The notes beneath the pieces were generated by a model. It saw only the letters and a program-made list of their open reading frames with translations. It made no database searches and had not been told where the DNA came from. A DNA stretch of 64,000 nt from Gymnopus androsaceus JB14 (Eukaryota; Basidiomycota; Agaricomycetes; Agaricales; Omphalotaceae): contig ML769407.1 in assembly GCA_009733575.1 (NCBI GenBank), positions 1-64,000 on the forward strand, in the 5' to 3' direction. Below are positions 34,001-45,645 of this stretch, in pieces (positions within the stretch are counted from its first letter, which is position 1; every line of letters begins with the position of its first letter). The position numbers were made by a program, and so were the translations under genes.

Positions 34001-35547
34001 AATTTTTGTTCCCCCTTGTGCTCAGCTCATCTGCATGGACAATGTTCATTTATTGCCCTGCTACAATTCAAATTTTATTTTACAATTTTGAGTGCTACAC
34101 TATCTGAACTGTTCTACCTTGATCTTAGAACTGCATGTCTTCTGTTAAATTGGGTTTAAAGCCAACAACTCAATGGCTTAAGAGTTGTTATTGTCTTAAT
34201 GGCATGCCTATTTTTTGAACAGGCTTAGAAAGCCTATAATCTGATATTTTCAAGTACAGACAGTGTATAATATAACAAAAGTATGCTAAAGTAAAGTTTA
34301 GTCAAGTATGACTTAACAAAGTAGGGAAAGTCAATGTTGAGTTTGGATTTCAAACTGAAGTTTGGACAATCCAAGATTTATGAGACCAGGGATTATGTAA
34401 CAAGTCCAAAACTACTTTAGATTGAAAATAAGAAGTAATGAGACTGCTGTTGCACAGTTCTCTAGGAACCAGAATGGAAGTATAATCTTGGCCCTGGCCA
34501 GGAATCCCAGGATAAAAGAGAATCTAAGATAGGCTTATTGACATCAGTATTGATGCAGGGACCTAGGACTTGCATATATCATTCCAAAGCTAGGAAGTGG
34601 GAGAGTAAGTATATGAAGCTCCCCTATGGGGAAGGACTCTAGAAGATAACATTAACATCACCAAGTTTGATGATTGGGAAATACTATGAGGAATTATGCT
34701 CCCACATCTGTACTGGATGAAACATCAAGACTTTGTACACAAGAGCAGAATCAAAATAGCGGATATGACCACATTTGGGTATATGCAGATGAATATAGTA
34801 TTAAATAATATTAATATAGGTTTTGTAACAATATATGTGTCTTAATAGGTAAACATACTTCTATTTCTGACATTTGGTTAGGAATATTTGTTTACCAAAT
34901 GCAACACAAATGCTGATTGGTATATGAACATTGGCCTCTTTCATAAATGGCAACTACTTAATAGTAATTGGATAGATGATCGATGACAGAGCCTTGGCCA
35001 TGTCAAAATGCACCTTTTCTGGAGATTTACTATTTTCATTTAATACTCATTTCGTTGCAATTGGAAAGTGGTGGTTTGAACTTTAACAAGGAGAGCACGT
35101 TGAAACGGTTGTGCAGTAAACACACCATGACAACTGACTCCACATGGATTTGGCTAGAAAGAGCTACCGGAGAATGTAGGACAGATTATTTGTGGTAATT
35201 TGACTCGTTCACCATTATGTAGAGGGTGGAGTTGGGAGTAAGGACTGGCTCGGCTCTCAATCCGAATGTCAAAGCGTGGAATCCGAAACTGGTTCGATTC
35301 TTCTTGTCATTCGATCCCTTAATCAAAATTCTATATACACATTCTCGGATCGTCGGTATGTATCAGTACTCTGCCTAAGGGGCACTAAATAAATACACAG
35401 GAACAGCGTAATAATCAGTCCGAAACCTCCTTTTAGCAGCGAATATTATACAAGTATAAAATTATGTCCAGTACAAGTAGAAGTAGTAGTAGGGAAACAG
35501 ATGATAGCATAATGTAAGAGAGCGGAAGGAATATGTGCTTTCTCAGC
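34001..35547. other. Intergenic, no gene seen
   Basis: AT-rich DNA with no open frame of note and no recognisable exon chain. The last few hundred bases should be the 3' flank of gene B. Confidence 0.5.
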
Positions 35548-38022
35548 CTAGGAGGTCCCAGGTCGTTTTGCATTGCCTAACGGACCTTCTTCCGCTCCGA
35601 GACATCGTTTCGTTCCAAGTGCTAATTATGTCTGGTCAGTGTGGGCTGATTAAGTGATATACGTATATTGGAGACTTGCCAGGGGAACTAACAGGGGAAC
35701 TAGTAGGTGCCGAGCTCGAACTCGCATGCGCGGGAGCTCGAACTTCTTTCATGGATGGCGTTGATGCTGTGGACAACTCTTGTGTGGCCGCAGTCGGTGT
35801 CTCGAAGGGGAAAGAAGAAAATTGCGACACCGTCGAGTTCAATTCCCGTTCTTGATTGAATAAATTCGGTGCTATTGGTATCGTTTGAATTTTGGAATTC
35901 ATGGCATTTCCTGGAGGGTTACCTGATCATGTTTGGTCAGTTAATATAGATAGGAACGGGTGGAAAAACAGACCAACAGTCGGAGAGCCTAGCAAAGCAT
36001 GTAGATAGGCGATCTGCTCATCTTTTTGGCACAGGCACTGTCGCAAATTGCGGAGACGCTGATTTAAAACTGGTATATGCGAAAGCAATGCTATGATAAA
36101 ACGACAGATGGCGGGCATCACGGGAGGGGTGTCCGGTTCAAGTTCACCCGGAAGCAGGATGAGGGAAGGGACCCTGTTGCGAATCTTCTGCCAGAAGTTC
36201 ACAAGTCCTCGTGAGGGCTTTAGGACATACGAACTGGAATTGGGAACAGGAGCCAAGAATGCGAGGCCATGGTGATGAAGGCTAGCGTTCAGCGAAGAAA
36301 GCACAATCCGATGGCTCTCTTGCACCTTGTTCCCTTCCTGCTGCGCTTGAGCGCGAAGATGATTGATTTCCTTTTCTGTAGATGTGTGTTCATAACGAAA
36401 AATAACATCCAATAGAGGTTCGCTTACCATGAGTGTCTCTCACATCTCTTGCATTTTCTTCCGCGTGAAGACAAAGATCCGTGACTTTTTTTTCTTTACA
36501 TGCATATTCATCAAAAATGGTAATGTTCAATGGAGAGATTTGCATACCGTTTTTCTCCCTCTCTTCTTTCGCTTTCTCCATTTGAAGTCTAAGATCGCTG
36601 TCTTGCTTTTCTGTAGATGCACGTCTATCCATCGAACATGAACATCTGACAGAAGATGGCTTACCGTTCCTCGCTTTCGCTAAGTCTGCTTCTCTCTGAG
36701 CTTGATGACGAAGATCGTCGACTTCCTTTTCTAGAGGAGCGCGTCCATCTTCCAGAACACAAAAAATAATATTCAAAGTCTGCTTACTGTGTTTCTCTCT
36801 TGCATTGTTTGCTGTCTTCTCTACAGCGGCCACTAGACGAAGAAGACCATCCATCCGCTTTTCTGTAGATTATTCATGGCTCAGCAGACGTACGATAACA
36901 TCAAAAAAAGAATTGCCTACCATGACTCCTTTTCTCGGCTTCCTTTTCATCATGTGCAGCCAAAAGTTGAGCCCGAAGATCACCAACTTCATTTTCTGTA
37001 ATTGCGCGCTCATCTTTCAGTTTACGAGTACTAGCACCCATCGAAGAGATCCGTTTCCAGTAGTTCTCTTCCGTAGCTTTCGCTTCCTTGTGCGCGGTGG
37101 ATAGTTTTCGACGAAGATCAGCCACTTGTTGCTGGCTAAAAGCAAGCGAGAGAACTAAACCCCGGCTAGATAAGATGTGCTCGTCCTCAGTGGTCCTGGC
37201 CTCCGCATGTACAGAGGCGAGCTGGTTTTCCGCCTCTTCGGCGCGCAGCCTCTGTTCCTCCAACGCAACCACAGCAGTTTGGTGCTCATTCTCTGCTTTC
37301 AACACAGCCTCCCTTAGCTCGCCCAATTCCCGTTCGCATTGCTCGACGTGCTTCTTGGATTCGGCCAACGCAGTGTCTGCATTACTGAATGAGGTGAGAA
37401 GATTGAAGATGACTGTCTCAGATTCCCGTTTAGAACCTTCAAGTTCTTCAGCGCGCAAATTGCTTCTCTCCAGTGCAGCTGACACCTCCTTGACTTTCGC
37501 TTCACAAACGGCACTAGCTTCCTCCAAACGGCGCGAAAAAGAATCCTGTGCCTCCAGATGTCGACTCCGCTCCATCCCTTTGAAACTCGCGATCTCCCTT
37601 TCAAATCTTGCATTTTCGTCCTTCATTTGAACATCGTAGAGTGCTAACTTTGCCTGGAGCGATTCTACTTCCAGTTTCATAGCACTTTCCGCGGACCTCG
37701 CCTCATCCCTATCTCGTTTCAACTCCTCCTTTTGCGCACGCAATGCATTCAATTCCGCCTGAACACCCGTTACTGTATCGATTGGTCGTTGAAGAAGCTT
37801 TACCTGGACATGGGGAGAGGCAAAGCTGGACTCGGAGCTTAACTGGAGAGCGTCATCCCGCACTGTCTTCAGTTGACTTTCAAGTACCTGCCATGATGAA
37901 AGACCAGTTGCCCGATCCTGGTCCATATAAGACAGGAATAGTGCTGTGAACTTCTCCAGCGTGCGAGTTGGGCATGGGAATGAGGGAGAAATGGAAGCCG
38001 AATCCTGGGTCGAATCCGACAT
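35548..38022 (-). CDS. Gene B: coiled-coil paralogue of gene A with an array of repeated mini-exons
   Basis: Eight exons: 38022-36921, 36862-36788 (75 nt), 36730-36665 (66), 36610-36548 (63), 36493-36428 (66), 36375-35974, 35922-35680 and 35621-35548, total 2091 nt, 696 residues. The start at 38022 (MSDSTQDSA) is chosen because it aligns with gene A's MSHFNQNPT; an upstream ATG at 38058 exists. Shared with gene A are SFPC...TL...TAL at the N-terminus, VQAELN[SA]LRAQ, LASVH and the LHHHGLAF/LRHHEIAF plus PP[VI]xP C-terminal block. The mini-exons each encode one EKxxxDLRxQ heptad block and are all phase 1 to 1. The intron 35679-35622 uses a GC donor (G/GCAAGT). Translation then stops at once, so the long disordered half of gene A is missing. 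Function unknown. Confidence 0.75.
36428..36862 (-). repeat. Tandem array of mini-exon/intron units
   Basis: Four consecutive units of about 118-130 bp, and a fifth start in the next exon. Each is an exon beginning AAAAGGAAGTC, AAAAGCAAGAC or similar and ending ...G/gtaagc or gtatgc, followed by an intron of 52-57 nt ending ATCTACAG or a variant. Exon lengths are all multiples of three and the phases are identical, so any unit can be skipped or gained without breaking the frame. Confidence 0.8.
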
Positions 38023-38506
38023 TTGGAGAATCGAGACGCGGTGAATGTTGCTTGCCAAAACGACGCGTCAAAGTGATGTTGTGTGAATTTCCGTATTATC
38101 TTCGGTTTCGAAACGTTCAGGGAAAAATATAGCTCGCTCTTCCTGGCTTTGTATGCGCGTGAAGGACGAGAGAACAAGACAAAGGAGATTTCGCCGGCCG
38201 TTTCAAACTCCGCCAAACAATGGATTTGGATTAGTACCTCTCAAGGAGTGGCACGGAAGGAAGGTAGTAATTATTTACTACTTCCCGGACAGAGCGCACC
38301 TTCACTCCTTGGGGGGGTAGTACATAATTACTACCTCCTGTCTGTCATTGTCAAAACAACATCTATGAGCGCTTATTTCCCTTTCAGTTCACAGCTACAG
38401 CCTCACGAATAAACGATACAGATAAGTTACATGCAATTGAGTTTGCGTACGTGATTAAGAGGGACAAATGAATCTACAAGAAATGGTCCAATTGACCATA
38501 CCCGGG
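38023..38506. other. Intergenic between gene B and the kinase-like pseudogene
   Basis: Promoter side of gene B. It contains GGTAGTAATTATTTACTAC near 38263-38281 and its inverse ATAATTACTACC near 38323-38334, a small inverted repeat around a G-run. Confidence 0.5.
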
Positions 38507-40395
38507 TCAGAGTTTTATATTTGGCTTTACATTTTTACCTATCAGAGGTTGTGGAAACTCCAGCGTCCTCTTAATCTCTTTCTTCTCGTCAGTTTGTTCG
38601 CGATGCCAAATTTCTTGTTCTGTGTTCTTCCCATCGCCCCGTAAACGATCTGCTTCGACCGCGTCCTTCAAACTCTTCCCTCGACCGAAATCTATCAGCC
38701 TGAACCTCTTGTCATTCGGAGACCTCATCAAGGGGAAATTACCATGGTCTCCGAGTTGCATTAGAATATTCCGAGGAAAAAAAGAGCCTTGGGTCCACCC
38801 ATGGTGATGCATTCTCAACAGGAGAGCAGCGCATTCTTGTCTGAATATATATTTTTCAGTTAGTTCACCACTGGGATTCAGTATACGAATGCGGACTCAC
38901 TTATCGTCAAAGTCAAGCATACAAGGCTCGATTGGCGTGCCACATTCTTCCAGAGGAAGAATGGGACTGAAGTAGTTGTCCGAGTTCGAGTGGTAGTAGC
39001 TATAGTCTTCGGGAGACACAACGTCCGAGTCTGAAGTCCTCTCCTTCAAGTAGTACCCATAGAAGATTGGGACTACGGCCCCCGTGGGTGTGGGACGGTG
39101 GTTCGGAAGGGGCGCAAGTGTGTATCCAGTCCAATGCTGGGAGAAATCGGTGCCAAGGCGCTGGTAGTTTAACGCTTCGGTTTTAAGATGGCGATCGCCC
39201 ATGATGGATAGTTTTGCGACGACAGATACTAGAGCTGTCGGAGGTGTTGCTCCCGGAAGAGAACCAGAGACCAAAAGTCTTCATGAGATGAGGGCAAGGG
39301 CAGGGAGCAGGTGAGGCTGGATCATAACACGGCACTGTGTCAACATGCAGAGTAGACATGGATGTAGTATCGTAGGACAACGTCGTATCATCTGTGACTG
39401 TGTCGCAGAATCTGATGTTTTCGGTAGCGTCATCTCCTAGCATAACCACGTCGACATTCATCTTCCCAACCCTTTCTCGTAGAATCTCGCGGGCAGCTGC
39501 CTCCACATTTGATGCAAACTTTGGGTTCGAGAACACAGAGCGTGACAGGTCCCACTCTGCGTGATAGACAATGGAGTGATTGCCCTCCCCTGCCTTCGCT
39601 GTGGGTGAGATGAAGAGATGGGCTTCTGGAGTGGAAGAAGGAGGCGGCGGCGGAGGTGGTACCGCTCAGTCTGTAAGCTTTTCCTGGTGTGGTGAGTCGA
39701 CCGTTGTCAGAGCACTCCAATAGAATGCCAACTAAAAACAGTCAATTTGAAGCCTATAGATGAATTAGCCATGGAAAGACGAAAAAAGTGGGAACTTTTT
39801 TCTGTGTATTATGAGACTCTTCCCCGCTCTCGTTGACGTCGCCCCGCATCGAAGTACCACAAGCTTCCATTATAATCATCAAGTCCCTAGCATTGATTAT
39901 TTCCATGATATCTGCTGCAAACCTCAACTTGGGTTTTTCCTCCGCTTCGGCCCAGGCCATCTCAGACGTTGCGTACTCCAATTCTCCATTAGCCTTCACC
40001 CAGGCGGAAAGCATGCTTCCAGTCGCAACTCCTACATTACTACAAAGCGTGCCGATGCTTGTAGCTCCGAGTCTTTCGAGATCATTGAGAAAAGGCGTAG
40101 GAATGAAAAAGAAGAAGTCTAACGGTGTTGCTGTTTGGAGTAAAGTATCCGTCAGGTAGTGGTGCTTTCCTTCTGGATCGCGAGGCCAATCTCTATTTAT
40201 GATTTGGGAACAAACAGGCAATTTGCTGTTCAGGTACTTCTTCAAGTATCCCAGATTATATCCAAGTTTTTTGAGGTGATCTATATGCCACTGACTCGGA
40301 TATACCGGGCCCTTGTGAAAGATGTTCCGGAAATTATTCAGGCGAGTGCGTTCAAAAGGATCGATGGAGGTCGTTCCAGAAGATGCAGTAGGCAT
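38507..40395 (-). pseudogene. Kinase-like protein, copy 1, decayed
   Basis: Similar along its length to 41880-43994. The N-terminal exon (40395 to about 39790, MPTASSGTTSIDPFERTRLN) and the C-terminal exon with HHHGWTQGSFFPRNILMQ and RFRLIDFGRGKSL are readable. Between them about 290 bp present in copy 2 are missing: the junction joins AATAGAATGCCAAC to ACAGTCAATTT around 39722-39745. One base is inserted (CCGCTCAG versus CCGTCAG, about 39662) and short deletions occur near 39507-39530. The central part is therefore split across frames. The upstream flank is interrupted by a transposon at 40464. Confidence 0.8.
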
Positions 40396-40455
40396 AGTGG
40401 GAATTCAAAAGCAGAAGGTTGCGTGGCGCTTCGGCACGTGTCTCGCGATGATGAG

Positions 40456-41618
40456 CATTACTTTAGGGACTAGCATGGTCGCCCCGGGTGCTGCCCGGGG
40501 GCGCACTTTGAAATCCGCATGGATTTCAATCCACCCGGGGCAATTTTCACGGTTACGGGTGACCACGGTTGCAGTACCTGACCATGATGATACATCTAAT
40601 CTATTGATTTACTATATTAAGCATGCCAAAGCAAGGCGTTTTGCAATTTTAAAAAGCTCGTAGGAAGGACTAGAAGTATGTAAATATGCAATTATAATGG
40701 AATTTTTGTACACTTTGATCCCAGTAGTATCAACCTTTGTCAGATGATCCTCCTCCTCCTCTTATAGCACTCTCTATTGCTGATACAGCTTCATGAAAAT
40801 CATAGAAAGGTGCATTGCACCAAGATCCCAGAGCCATCGATGACAAATGCCTTTATCGCGCCTACAGCTTATTCATAGGTCAGCGATGGTTCATGAAGTT
40901 GTTCCGGTAGTTTACATGGAGAATCGACGCTTGAAGGGAGCATATGGCTCTAAAACAGCACTGGCTGTAGAGCGAACAAGGGTGAAGAAGCTACAAGATG
41001 ACCTTAAGTTAGCAAGGGGGCAATAGATACTCACCTCTAACTGTAAAAGACTTTCTCTTATTGTTTTATGCAGTAGAAAAGATATTATTTTATTTATTAA
41101 CGGTCGTGTCGTACAAGAAGTAAAGAAGGCACCAAATCACGTAAGTACCGAACCACGGATATCCATATCCATCCCGTACCCGTGGAAAAATCCCCGCCCC
41201 GTACCCGTCCGTAAGAGTCAGTTCGGCAACCAGAATCTGGCCAGATTCTTACGCCTTGTTACCATAGATGGTAATCAGATTTTGGACAAGCGCCCTTCGT
41301 TCATTCATTCATACTACTCCTTCCTCTCAAAGAATGACAGTAAAACAGCGGTAAATCACTACTCGCATTCTTCTGAGCCTTTTTGTGTCAAAATTAGGCT
41401 GGTGGGGACGCATTGTACAGCGGAGACAGGCAAGATTTCGTTGAAATCTGATATCTACGCATCTGATCTTACATGCTCACAGTATGAACAAGGCGTAAGA
41501 GATATACTGGCTCAGATTACCTGTTGACACGTAATCTGATCTGTGACTGACTCTAAGTTCACGGGTGGGCATGGGTGATACCCGGATTCTCAAATCCATG
41601 CTAGTCCCTACATTACTT
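40456..41618. mobile_element. hAT-like non-autonomous element with perfect 8-bp target duplication
   Basis: The element spans 40464-41610 (1147 bp). It starts TAGGGACTAGCATGG and ends with the exact inverse CCATGCTAGTCCCTA. The octamer CATTACTT flanks it at 40456-40463 and 41611-41618. Subterminal CCCGGGTG/CACCCGGGG and CCCGTACCC motifs are abundant. No transposase is present, and the only open frame (41282-41527) is unlike one. The corresponding site upstream of copy 2 (about 44075) reads on without an insertion. Confidence 0.9.
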
Positions 41619-41879
41619 GAGGTTCGAAAAATTTAATGCACAAATACATACTTCAAACTTGAGCGAGGTCTACTGTGCATAGAGTATATTCGCTGTATAT
41701 TTATGAACGGTGCTATTGGACCAAGTTCAAACGGGACATAATCCTTGAATAGTTCGCATGCCCATGATACAGATACTTAATTGTACGTACGCGATGGAGA
41801 AATACAAAGGTGAATATTCAAAAAGAACGATCCAATTGACCAAATTGAAACGAGGGTTAGGGGGCGTCGAAAAATGAAG

Positions 41880-43994
41880 TCAGCGTCTTTTACTACCCAT
41901 CACACGCGGAAACTCCAGTGTCGACTCAATCTCCTTCTTCTCGCAAACTTGTCCGCGACACCATGCTTTTTCTTCCGTCTTCTTCTCATCGCCCCGTAAA
42001 CGATCTGCTTCTTTAGCATCCTTCAAACTCTTCCCTCGACCGAAATCTATCAGCCTAAACCTCTTGTCACTCGGAGACCTCATCAAGGGGAAATCACCAT
42101 GGTCTCCGAGTTGCATTAGAATATTCCGAGGAAAAAAAGAGCCTTGGGTCCACCCATGGTGATGCATCCTCAGCAGGAGAGCAGCGCATTCTTGTCTGGA
42201 CAGAGATATCTCAATTAGTTTCACTACCGGGATTCGTACACGAATGCGGACTCACTTGTCATCCAAATCAAGCATATCAGGTTCGATCGGCGTGCCACAT
42301 TCTTCCAGAAGAAGAATGGGACTAAAGTAGCTGTCCAAGCTCCTGAAGCCGTAGTAGTCTGAAGTCCTCTCCTTCGAATAGTATCCATAGAAATTTGGGA
42401 CGATGGCGCCCATGGGTGTGGGAGTGAGCCTGTCGTTTGGATGGCGCGTAAGTGTGTATCCAGTCCAATGCTGAGAGAAATCGCTACCGAAGCGCTGGTA
42501 GTTTAACGCTTCAGTTTCGAGATGTCGATCACCCATGATGGATAGTTTTGCGACGACGGATACTAGAGCTGTCGGAGGTGTTGCTCCCGGAAGAGAACCA
42601 GAGACTAGAGCCTTCATGATATGAGGGCAGGGGCAGGGATCGGTTGAGGCTGGGTCATACCACGGCACTGTGTCAATGTGCAGAGTAGACATGGGTGTAG
42701 TATCGTAGGAAAACGTCGTATCATCTGTGAATGTGTCGCAGAATCTGATATTTTCGGTAGCGTCATCTCCGAGCATAACCACGTCGACGTTCATCTTCCC
42801 GACCCTTTCCCGTAGAATCTCGCGGGCAGCTGCTTCCACACATTTGACGCAAACTTTGGGTTTCGAGAACACAGAGCGTGGCAGGTCCCATTCTGCATGA
42901 TAGACAATGGAGTGATGGCCTTCCCCTGCCTTCGCTGTGGGTGAGATGAAGAGATGGGCTTCTGAAGTGGAAGAAGGAGGCGGCGGAGGTGGTGGTACCG
43001 TCAGCCTGTACGCATTTCCTGATGCGGTGAGCTGGCCGTCGTCAGAGCACTCGAATAGAATGCCAACCACAACAGGCTCGGAGGAGCTAGCTGCTTCTAC
43101 GGCCTTGGCTCGTTCGGCGGCGATCGTTTCTCTGATGGAGTCGACGAGATTCAGGTGATATTTGTGGGTGATATCCTCGACTGAGGTCCAGTTTCTATCC
43201 CTGGTGCAAACCGACCTAGCATGTAGAAGACCGAATGGATCATGTACAATGAGCGTTTCGGGAAGTATATGCAAAGGAATATGTGATTGAAGAGCAGGAG
43301 GTTTAGAGGAAAAGGGCACAAGAGGCCAAGGATGAGGATAATTTTCATAGTCGAAAGGAAGAACAGTCAATTTTGAATCCTACAGATGAATTAGCTCTGG
43401 AAAGGCGAAATAGTGGGAACTAACTTTTTTCTGCTTATCGTCCGAATCTTCCCCGCAGTCGCCTCGCATCGGGGTACCACAGGTTTCCATCATTATCATC
43501 AAGTCCCTAGCATTGATTATTTCCATGAGATCTGCTGCAAGCCTCAACTTGGGTTTTTCCTCCGCTTCGGCCCAGGCCATTTCTAACTTTGCGTACTCCA
43601 GTTCTCCATTAGCCTTCATCCAAGCGGAAAGCATGCTTCCAGTGCCAGCTCCTAATTCAGGGCCCGTGTCTCCTCCAAAATCCTTAGGAATTAGAATGCA
43701 AAAGAAGAAGTCAAACAGTGTTGAGCCCCAAAGACGAGTGCTGTTTGGAGTCATGTATCCGTCAGGTAGTGGATAGATGATTTCCTTTCCTTCTGGATCG
43801 CGAGGCCAATTTCTATTCATCATCCTGGATGAAATAGGCCATTCGTTCAAGTTTCCCAGATTATATCCATGTTTTTCGAGGAGATCTATTTGCCACTGAT
43901 ATTCCGAGTCCTTCTGAAAGATGTCCCGCAGAGTATTCAGGCGAGTGCGTTCAAAAGGATCGATCGAAGCCGTTCCAGAAGATGCAGTAGGCAT
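41880..43994 (-). CDS. Basidiomycete kinase-like protein, probable pseudokinase (intact copy)
   Basis: Three exons (43994-43425, 43379-42256, 42195-41880) total 2010 nt, 669 residues, with consistent phases. An N-terminal domain of about 190 residues (MPTASSGTASIDPFERTRLN; DLMEIINARDLMIMMETCGT) precedes a kinase-like fold. Visible are a glycine-loop-like AGEGHHSIVYHAEWDL, KVCVKC as the Lys strand, ILLLEECGTPIEP at the hinge, HHHGWTQGSFFPRNILMQ at the catalytic loop and FRLIDFGRG for the metal-binding DFG. The usual HRD aspartate is replaced in HGWTQGSF, so catalysis is doubtful. Families with HGxxxGSFxPRNIL...RLIDFGRG are widespread in Agaricomycetes and mostly uncharacterised. A Pro7 run follows the central region. 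The upstream duplicate at 38507 is dead. Confidence 0.8.
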
Positions 43995-44454
43995 AGTGGA
44001 GGAAGGAGGAATTCAAAAGCAAAAAGCAAAGATTGAGTGGCGTTATTGTGGCGCTTCGGCACGTGTCTCGCGATGATGAGTATTGCCCAATCTTGGATAT
44101 TTTCGATTTTCAAGTTCATACGCAAATGCATAGTTGAGCGAGGGGTATGGTACATAGCATAGAGTATATCCACTAGAAAATACTTTGGGTTACAGCTTTC
44201 TAACACGTTCTTGAACGGTGCTATCCTCACAATGGCATTGCAATGACATAGAAAAGAATCAAAATATTCGACGTCCTATTTTACGGGTCATAGTCCTTGA
44301 ACATTTCGAGGAAGAGTTCCATTCCGTGGCATCTGAACACGTCCGACGCATTAGGACTCAGAGCGTATAAGTATAGGATTACTTACGAGGCTCTCGGTGA
44401 ACATATTGGGGCTCATCGGTTCATCAGATTGGACTCACCACACATACACAGCGA

Positions 44455-45049
44455 CTATCCAATCCCGCATATGCACCCTGCAAACGTTACCAGTTTTGGA
44501 GATCCGAAGAAACCCAACGTATCCCTCACCTCTTGAGTATTCAACGAGTATTGGTAATGCCGTGGATGTCGCCAAGCCACGGTAGTATAAGAGTTGAGAT
44601 AGACATCCCTGGAAGACACCAGATGGTGGGGAGAAGAGACTTGTCCCATCATCCGAGTCTAACAAGAAAATCGTCTCCGGGGTAGGAGGCAATGAAGGTC
44701 ATGACTACTAATGAGTGGTCTTGATGTAGGTTCACCTTTCTTGCCTTCTTCGTAGTCTGTCAGTGGGCAGATGTTTTTATTTGTAGGGCTCGTTCATGGA
44801 AGACATAGGACCAGTAACTGCGAACGAAACCAGATGGTCTCGTCGGGCGTGAATCTAAGCTTATCCAAGCGGGCTGAGATGATGAAGTTTGTTTTTGAAT
44901 AACCTGGGAGTTCCGATGTCAAGCGAGACACATTTTGCAGCGCGTTCCAAGGCATGCCTCCTTCTCTGTCTGGTAAAAGAATTAGTATGGCTTTAGATAA
45001 TGAATAACAACGTACCTCGTATCTTCATCCGTCGTTCCATGCAAAACAT
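44455..45049 (-). CDS. Small unrecognised protein with five exons including a 21-nt exon
   Basis: The chain 45049-45016, 44969-44826, 44756-44736, 44658-44530 and 44477-44455 totals 351 nt (116 residues). It keeps phase at every GT-AG junction, which is unlikely by chance for five exons. The product starts MFCMERRMKIRDREGGMPWN and continues with DKLRFTPDETIWF, a micro-exon YEEGKK, then DSDDGTSLFSPPSGVFQGC and LYYRGLATSTALPILVEYS, ending CICGIG. It resembles no family I know and could be the remnant of a longer gene. The weak donor at the end of exon 2 (gttcgc) is the least certain step. Confidence 0.4.
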
Positions 45050-45633
45050 TCGGTTAGACTTGGCTTTTCGGGAATGAGTATTAATTTGCTAATTCTAAAT
45101 TTCTAAGTGGTTCCGTCTCAGAACGATTCATTGTCTTTGAGCAATTTTACAGCTAACCCAGAGCGAAGTTCATGCCCAAGTGAGACCTTGCTTTCCATTC
45201 CATGAATACATCAGATACACTGCATTGCGCCCCGACCTGTAATTTAGCTAGAGTCAAATTGCGCACTGGTTCTGTCATGCCAGGTCATACCTATCCAATG
45301 CGGCGATGAATGGATGTATTCTCCTCGGCAGAATTTTGTTTAGATAGGTAAGCTACAAAATCAGTTGAAACCGAACGAAACCTCAGTTTATCTGTAGAAT
45401 ATCCTTTGTCTTTAGTGGCAGCCTTGAGAGAGGCGTCCACACAAAAACTACACAAAACTTGACGGACTAGGATAGTGGACGGCAATTGAACGGTAACGAT
45501 CGAAGAGCGCTTACACAGCCCGATTAGGGTTCCACACCTTTTCTTGGTTTCGTTCGCTTTAAATCCTTCTTCAAGTCTACCCCATACTAATCGCTCAGTT
45601 GGGTATTTTCCGTTCATATCTTTCTCGAACTCA
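45050..45633. other. Intergenic upstream of the F-box gene
   Basis: Divergent promoter region between the small leftward gene and the rightward F-box gene. A leftward frame beginning MSGNIEFEKDMNG (45648, antisense to the F-box start) has a plausible first exon, but I could not extend it. Confidence 0.4.
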
Positions 45634-45645
45634 ATGTTTCCAGAC

